A stretch of 64,000 bases of DNA, from positions 5,456,001 to 5,520,000 of the forward strand of contig OX419760.1 of assembly GCA_948567375.1 (NCBI GenBank). The letters are read 5' to 3'. Source of the stretch: Lunularia cruciata. Its lineage: Eukaryota; Streptophyta; Marchantiopsida; Lunulariales; Lunulariaceae. The stretch's first letter is position 1. Every line of letters starts with the position of its first letter. The notes below the pieces were generated by a model. The model made no database searches. It saw nothing but the letters and a program-made list of their open reading frames with translations, and was not told the origin of the DNA. The position numbers were made by a program, and so were the translations under genes. Positions 58,366 through 64,000 of this stretch are shown in pieces.

Positions 58366-59112
58366 TCATTTCATGCTACTTATTTGTGGCCTGCTGCTTA
58401 ACATGTTTAGTTCTTGTGAATGTCTGACCATCCTTCCGGCTCTCTCCAATAGTATGCTACTACTTTTTTTACGCGCATGTGGCAACGCCTGCAGTTGTAT
58501 CATCCTCCCGTTGTTTTTACCCTTGAGCCTCTCTTGACACCTTTCAAATGCAATCTCCTCCAACACAAATTCTTGCTCCGCCTTTTCAATCTTGTCTACC
58601 CATTGTGACAGAAGCTTATCTATAGAAATGTGTGCCTCGTACGCCGGAAGAATAAACCCCGGGTCATCATGTCTGTTCCTTTGGCTGAACGGAACCAATT
58701 CCCTGCTACTGTTCAATGCGACAATTGATTTATTTTCTTGGACGTGCACGATGTCTTTGTTACTTATCCCGTGGAGGCGATTACCAGCCCTTTCCGCAGG
58801 ATCCAAGAACACCAGCTCCCTGTTGTTGGGAGCAAGTGGAAAGCGATTTAATCCGGTTTTCACTCTCGAAGACTGCAGGTCCTTGTCTTTGGAACCAAGA
58901 GAGGAACGATCACCCGCTGATTTCAACTCCGCAGAGGGCAAGGGAACTAGCTCTCTATTCAGGTTACGATTCCCACCAGGTAAAAGGAGCGCGAGATTTT
59001 TGTTACGCAAGTAAGCGCTGGGAGCTGGTTGTTGTTTTGGCTGAATTTGGTGCGCCGGTTTCGGATTTTGTGCTTTGTTTCGTTGATTGAGCTTGGATTC
59101 TTGCTTAATCAT
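58366..59112 (-). CDS. Unrecognised 248-residue basic protein with RELV motifs and C-terminal helix
   Basis: The minus-strand frame starts at ATG 59,112 (MIKQESKLNQRNKAQNPKPA) and stops with TGA at 58,366-58,368. Residues 1-150 are polar and basic, likely disordered, with three spaced motifs: NRELVPLP (52-59), NRELVFLD (97-104) and SRELVPFS (136-143). Residues 160-196 form a charged helix or coiled coil (ISIDKLLSQWVDKIEKAEQE, EIAFERCQERLKG). The tail is basic. I know no matching family. A donor-like GGGTAAAAAC after ERLKG (near 58,516) means the true exon could end there and continue further left, so the last 50 residues are uncertain. A TATA-like CTATAAAAGC lies about 580 bp upstream. Confidence 0.6.
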   Translation of the reverse strand: MIKQESKLNQRNKAQNPKPAHQIQPKQQPAPSAYLRNKNLALLLPGGNRNLNRELVPLPSAELKSAGDRSSLGSKDKDLQSSRVKTGLNRFPLAPNNRELVFLDPAERAGNRLHGISNKDIVHVQENKSIVALNSSRELVPFSQRNRHDDPGFILPAYEAHISIDKLLSQWVDKIEKAEQEFVLEEIAFERCQERLKGKNNGRMIQLQALPHARKKSSSILLERAGRMVRHSQELNMLSSRPQISSMK

Positions 59113-60564
59113 CTTTCATCAACTTCTCCGCAGATTCGATTTTGAACTCTCACTGCCTCCTCTTCTTTCCTTCCTCCCTCCCTCCCGCACAACTATTACG
59201 CAGTGCTCGACCCGATAATACAGCAAGCGCTGGCCGGCGGCCGAGGAGAGGAGATACGAGCGGATTCTACCAGCCTAGTGAGTTATAACTTCCCGGTGAA
59301 AGGAAATCTTCATACAGTAGTACCCCCTACCCGGTGTGGACTACACGCAACTGGATCCCTATCTTCATAACAGTCTCCCTGAATCCGGTAAGTCGAGAGG
59401 GTTAAGCAAGTCCCGTGAGACAACAACCACGATGGGTAACAGGAAATTACCGTTGGTTTGGATCCAATTGTGCATTCTCTTCTTAACAAAGTCATGTTTG
59501 AAACGACCACCACCTCACCTTCCTCAATTGGTTAGCAGAATCTGTCTAATCCCACCTCTCTTCCCTCCCTTCTCCTGCTCTTCTTCCGCAGCTTTCAACT
59601 TTCGGTTCAACTCTCTGTATAAAACTTTAATTTCAACTTGTCAACCCATGTGACCATCCTGATAAACTCTGAATCAATCACTTATTATAGGCTTTTATAG
59701 CGTCCACCATCCTCTTGCTCTAGAATCCTCCTCATCCTCCCGCTTTTCGTTCTTCCGCATCAGTAACAGCAAGAGAGAGCCAGGCCAAGCAACAGCACTG
59801 TAGCACAGTACAACTAGGACTTGTTATTCTTCATCTACTTGTTCTGATGTCTGTCCGAACCTGAACTCTTCTCCCCCACCGCGTGCACACGCTTCTCCCT
59901 CCACTTACACATACGGTACGTGCCTGTCTGTCTCTCTACAAATGTCGAGAAGCAAATGGAAGAAAAGGATATGTAGCTATAGTACAGTAGCAGCTAGCCT
60001 TCGTCCCTCGACTTGACCCTCATCTTGCTGATCAACATCCTTCCGTCACCATGTTCTTTGACCTCTTTGACCTCTTTGACCAATTTGGTACTGTTGTTAT
60101 TACATAACACTGACAGCGCTGTTGCTGCTTTCCGAGCTTCTTACAGCCACCTATATCGCAGTTTCCCAACTACTTATTGCAGAAATATTTGAGAACACAT
60201 GGCAGTCTGTGTGAGTAGGTCACTGGATCCTGGAACTCATCACTTTCCGAGTATACCACTTCCAATCCGGGTAACTCCAAACGAGTAGATTGGGTTAGGC
60301 TTCTACAAGTTCTTTTCTTTTGTTCCTCTAGACCGGGAGTTACTTGGAGCGAAGGATATTACAAAATGTTTAGTTTATCATGTTAGCTGTCTTGTGTATC
60401 ATTTTCATTCTCATATTTTATAATATATTTTAGATATTGTTTGTTCATTGTTCTTAAAGAATAATTATTGATATTATAAAAAAAAATTTTATTGATATTA
60501 TTTAAAAAAAATCCACATTAGATGATATTTTTGTGAAGATTTTAATTATGTATAGATTGCTTGA
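59113..60564. other. Upstream region of the minus-strand gene; no further gene seen
   Basis: The stretch begins with a CT-rich leader-like sequence (59,150-59,200) for the minus-strand gene. After about 60,360 the DNA becomes AT-rich towards the LINE tails. No other coding signature was seen. Confidence 0.5.
59691..59700 (-). promoter_or_regulatory. TATA box of the minus-strand gene
   Basis: On the minus strand this reads CTATAAAAGC, a near-consensus plant TATA box. It gives a leader of roughly 550 nt to the ATG at 59,112. Confidence 0.45.
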
Positions 60565-60984
60565 TTTGCATAACTCGGATATTTTAGGTGTAGTAGGGGA
60601 GATTTCTCATATAGACCCATTTTTTCTATTTTGTTTCTCTCTTGTACGCCTTGATGTTGAATTCCCATCCTTCACTTTTTCTACACGGTCTCCTTCTTTC
60701 ACTTTTCTATTTTTATTCTTCCCCAATAAAGGACAAGGTCACCATTTCAAGATTCAAGACGGAAGGCGACCACATAGAACACAAGAAGGATGAGAAGACA
60801 CTATCAAGTTGCACAAGGGGGAGACAAAAGAGGTGGAATGAGGCTAGGCCCCAATAACACCGGTATGATAAATTTGCACAATCACACCTAAGATGCCAAA
60901 GTTATGTGAGTCATAAGGTCCATAGACTATTGCACCTAAGATAACCAAGTTATGTAAGTCATAAGGTCCATAAACTATTGGAGC
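60565..60984. repeat. Best tail-to-tail pair of LINE 3'-tail-like repeats
   Basis: The sense arm at 60,565-60,705 reads GCATAACTCGGATATTTTAG, GGAGATTTCTCATATAGACC, CTCTTGTACGCCTTGATG, CCCATCCTTC and CACGGTCTCC. The antisense arm at 60,755-60,960 reads GGCGACCACATAGAACACAA, GAAGACACTATCAAGTTGCA, GAGGCTAGGCCCCAATAACA, then CACCTAAGATGCCAAAGTTA. The arms are about 50 bp apart. A roughly 55-bp unit (CCTAAGATAACCAAGTTATG...GTCATAAGGTCCATA) is duplicated at 60,880-60,980. The antisense arm runs on into the LINE fragment to its right. Confidence 0.8.
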
Positions 60985-61460
60985 ATCCAAAGAAATATCA
61001 CTAGGATGATTGTTTTTTTATGGATTACACCAATCAGTGTTTTTTTTAAAAGAACAATGGACACATAATGTCTACAATATACTACAAAATATGAACTCTT
61101 GCACATACTTTGATTAATAAATCGAACAACATATACATCGTTCCATATAATTCAAAAGTTAGAGGAACAAAGAGGTGACCTTGTTGTATACCTCTATACT
61201 TGGAGATCTTACTTGCTCTACTCCATTCGCTGTCCATCCAAGAGGTTGAGGGAGATTCACAAGGGAAGATGAGGAATGGATGAGTCAACTAAGAGAGAAT
61301 GTAGCGTATGTTCACATTGTCGCTCTATCAAGGAAGACTATAAATCTCTAGTCCAATATGACGATAGTGAAGCAAAAATGGAAAGTCCTTGCATGCTAGT
61401 GGGATAAGTTACCTCTTGTTTGCAACAATAACATATAGAGAGAAAGTAAAAGGAAGGTGA
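60985..61460 (-). mobile_element. 3' fragment of a second LINE copy
   Basis: It aligns with the LINE at 44,440-45,360. Shared landmarks are AACAATGGACACATA, AGAGGAACAAAGAGGTGA, ACTTGGAGATCTT, GAGGAATGGATGAGTCAACT and AGAGAGAATGTAGCGTATG. Relative to the 44-kb copy it lacks about 420 bp between the ACTTGGAGATCTT and GAGGAATGG landmarks. Minus-strand translation keeps a piece of the ORF2 C-terminus (HLFVPLTFELYGTMYMLFDL). Confidence 0.75.
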
Positions 61461-64000
61461 AAATTTAGGATTATGATATTCATTTTTTGGTTCTTGAGTC
61501 CATTAGGTGTGGGGTATATATGAATTGGTTTGAGATCTTGACCATGTTTTAACGGCTTGTATCTTTCTTTTTGTAGTTCCTTTTAGTGGAGACAAAGAAT
61601 CCACCATTGTGAAAAGGTTGTGCTTGTGAGTTTTAAAATGAAATTAGCGGAAACATTTCAATTTTTGAGCAGAATGCATGAATCACAATGCAATGGTGCT
61701 TGTTTAGAACATACTACTCATAATTTGTCCATCTTCCCTTCAAATGTTAGTGTTGTGTTTATTTGATTATATGAACTAATTATCTAGAAATTTGGGTGGA
61801 AATAAATTTATTTAATTGATTTAAATCAAGAAATTTATATTTATTTAAGTTATATATATATATATTGGACATATTCAAAGAAATATTATGAAGTTAAAAT
61901 TAAGATTCTCTAATATATATGTAAATATTTAAGTTATAGATCTTACTAGTATCTAGGTATTTATTAAAGCTCCAGAGCACTATTCAAATTCAAATTCAAC
62001 TTTCTAAAGCCGTGATTCTTCTTATGAGATTTGAAATGACCGTCATGACAAGGCTCCATAAATCAGGAAAACACTAAATCGTGTGTTGCATTCTTTTGAA
62101 TATATCAAACATGCATTCCCAAAAGTCTTGTTAGACGATTTGGTTTTTCTTGACTCTTCTTTTAATTTGATTCAATTCTCTATATCCTTTGCCAAAATTA
62201 TAAACAAGAAATCCAACTGTGATATTTTCTCTTTGCTTTTAAAATGCTTAATTCTCTAAATTTCTATGTGAAAATGCAGTTTTGTACACTCCTTTCTCAA
62301 CAGTATTATCTTTACGGGTTCAAATAGGTACTTCCTGAATTTCATGATAATTTTGTAAATTCTTTATGGATTTTTTGGCACAAATTTATAGAATATATAA
62401 CAAGGTGAATCATAAAATTTACAATTCTCAAATGTACTTATACTACAAAATATCATGCACTTGAAGTAATTTCTCTCACATTTCAGTTATCAATTATACA
62501 TCTTGTTTATTTCTAGATATGTGTCTCTTTGAAATGTCTCATGAATTTTATAGGATATTTTATAAATTTCCATAGTAGTGACACACTCCCATATTTCCAT
62601 AAGATTTAAAACTGAAACTCTCTATTGTTTCTATATATTCTCAATCTCTAAACTATCTCATTCCAATCATCTAATTGATAATATATATATATATATCCAA
62701 TATTCTTAATTCTTACTATATAAATTTAATTTGGAGTACAAGTCTAATTGATTGCATTGCCTCTTCTACATCTTGTAATTTACATAACTCTATTTATATT
62801 CTCAATTTTTATTTTTTGGATTTAATTTGTAGTGTATTTTAGATTCTCTTTTACTACCTTGTCACTTTTACTATGAATTCAGCAATAGTAATAGCATGAG
62901 ATTTGAAGAGAATCTCATTATATATGTACTGATATTATTCTACCAATTTCAACTATACCTTCTCTAACTTTTATTTGCAAGTACACAAAGACCTAAAGTT
63001 CAAGCTAGTCAGGTTATGGGATCAAGATCGGATTTGAGTTTAGAGTTAAGATTGGTTTGCACTTTGGGGCTAAGGTTGAGATCATTGGTTGTTTCAGAAT
63101 CAATATTAAATTGGAGTTTGTGGCCAAGATTAAGGTGGTAACACATATTGGGGTTCTAGGTGTAATCTTCCAAGGATAGGGGACCTGAAGAGAAACACAA
63201 GAGAAGAAACACACAATTTCACACTCAACCTCCGATGCACCAAAGGAGCACCTTGATTGTATTATATAGCAAAGTGGACACCACCAAAGGAAGTTCCATA
63301 CTTGGATCAGATACATGGATTGGTGACCTATAAGGGAGCTCTACCCTTAAATTGGTTGCATGTGTGGGTGACATGTCAATTTTGATCCTATCCGGTTGGG
63401 CAAACCATCTTTGATTGAAGAGAATCTTTAAAGAATCTCTTGTAGGAATCTCCAAATCATGTGGGTGAGGTACTATTGGAAAGCTCTTGATGAGACAAAC
63501 TTGGGGGAATGAAGGACAACCTTTCTTTTGTAGGGAAGGAAGATGTGCACATTTTTTAGGCCTAATTCATTCGCTTAGGCCTTGACAATTGGCTCTAAAT
63601 TTTTTAGTCTTTTTTGGCTCTTGACTTATTAGTAGAAGTCCTCTTTTTATTACACCTCTATCCAAACTACCTAGCCCATCATGCATAACATCTTTCCATA
63701 TGTTATCAAGCCAATTTCTACCTTTAGATAATATGTCTAGCTTTTGATATTTAAAATTCAAGCTATTTTTGGCTCTTGCTCTATTAGTAGAAGTACTCTT
63801 TTGATGACACCTCTATCTGATCTACCTAACCCATCATACATAATATCCTTCCGGATGTTACCAAGCCAATTTTTAACTATGGACGATATGTCTAGCTATT
63901 GGTATTACATTGGTTTTATTGGATTGTAAAATAATGCAAAAATTAAGGGGAAAATTAAGACCTTGAGTTTTGGTGACTCAAACACAAGTTGGATAAATTT
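61461..64000. other. AT-rich DNA without a recognised gene
   Basis: The DNA is very AT-rich to about 62,950, with short TA runs at about 61,852-61,866 and 62,680-62,696. A degenerate GGATTTGAGTTTAGAGTTAAG-like texture lies near 63,020-63,140. The 155-bp tandem duplication at 63,607-63,915 is separate. Minus-strand frames here (for example 63,567-63,761) show no known domain. Confidence 0.45.
63607..63915. repeat. 155-bp tandem duplication
   Basis: Two copies with a period of 155 bp share TTTTTGGCTCTTG, TATTAGTAGAAGT, CACCTCTATC, AAGCCAATTT and ATATGTCTAGCT. Identity is about 80% by eye. Confidence 0.8.

Noticed and set aside
1-64000. rRNA and tRNA genes
   Set aside because: No cloverleaf-like A and B boxes or rRNA landmarks were noticed by eye; a short tRNA could still be missed without a covariance search.

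Overview
The window reads as nuclear DNA of a land plant. It carries Ty3/gypsy chromoviruses with an initiator-tRNA-Met type primer site, a Ty1/copia remnant, a Mutator/FAR1-like transposase remnant, a plant-type LINE, and a plant-specific gene of the Cys-cluster (CCCP) family of unknown function. A bryophyte (moss) is my best guess, from the look of the elements and the long purine-rich 5' leader; this is inference, not proof.

Left compartment (1-32.06 kb): an almost pure transposon graveyard. It opens with the 3' end of an old chromovirus (1-1710, + strand), then AT-rich DNA holding a broken MULE transposase (about 4.1-5.7 kb, + strand). Next is an unrecognised, broken coding block on the minus strand with its own TATA box (8.6-11.8 kb). 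A large old gypsy element follows on the minus strand (12,600-28,557); its integrase C-terminus carries a PHD-like finger instead of a chromodomain. Two later insertions sit inside it: a young, nearly whole chromovirus (14,606-20,248, perfect 5-bp target duplication AATAG, LTRs differing at two sites in 423 bp) and a solo LTR (23,157-23,835). A second, truncated PHD-type gypsy copy lies head-on against it (28,558-30,996, + strand), followed by a copia RT/RNase H remnant (31.0-32.06 kb).

Middle compartment (32.06-55.6 kb): base composition changes sharply and recognisable coding is sparse. The region holds long (TA)n tracts, several perfect hairpins, short tandem duplications, a promoter-like G-box/TATA pair near 34.0 kb, a broken LINE (about 44.4-47.1 kb, minus strand) and many copies of what appears to be that LINE's 3' tail, some in tail-to-tail inverted pairs.

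Gene compartment (55.6-60 kb): two probable host genes in convergent orientation. One (56,520-57,380, +) encodes a 286-residue protein with a CCCP/hydrophobic segment and a leader containing upstream ORFs. The other (58,366-59,112, -) encodes a 248-residue basic protein with three RELV motifs and a C-terminal helix. The right end (60.5-64 kb) holds more LINE tails, a second LINE fragment and AT-rich DNA with a 155-bp tandem duplication.

The most interesting signals are the heat-shock-element-like arrays in the young chromovirus LTRs, the PHD-like finger on the older gypsy integrase, the paired LINE tails, and the unidentified coding block at 8.6-11.8 kb. I found no CRISPR, rRNA or tRNA, and nothing I can firmly call a new multi-gene system.
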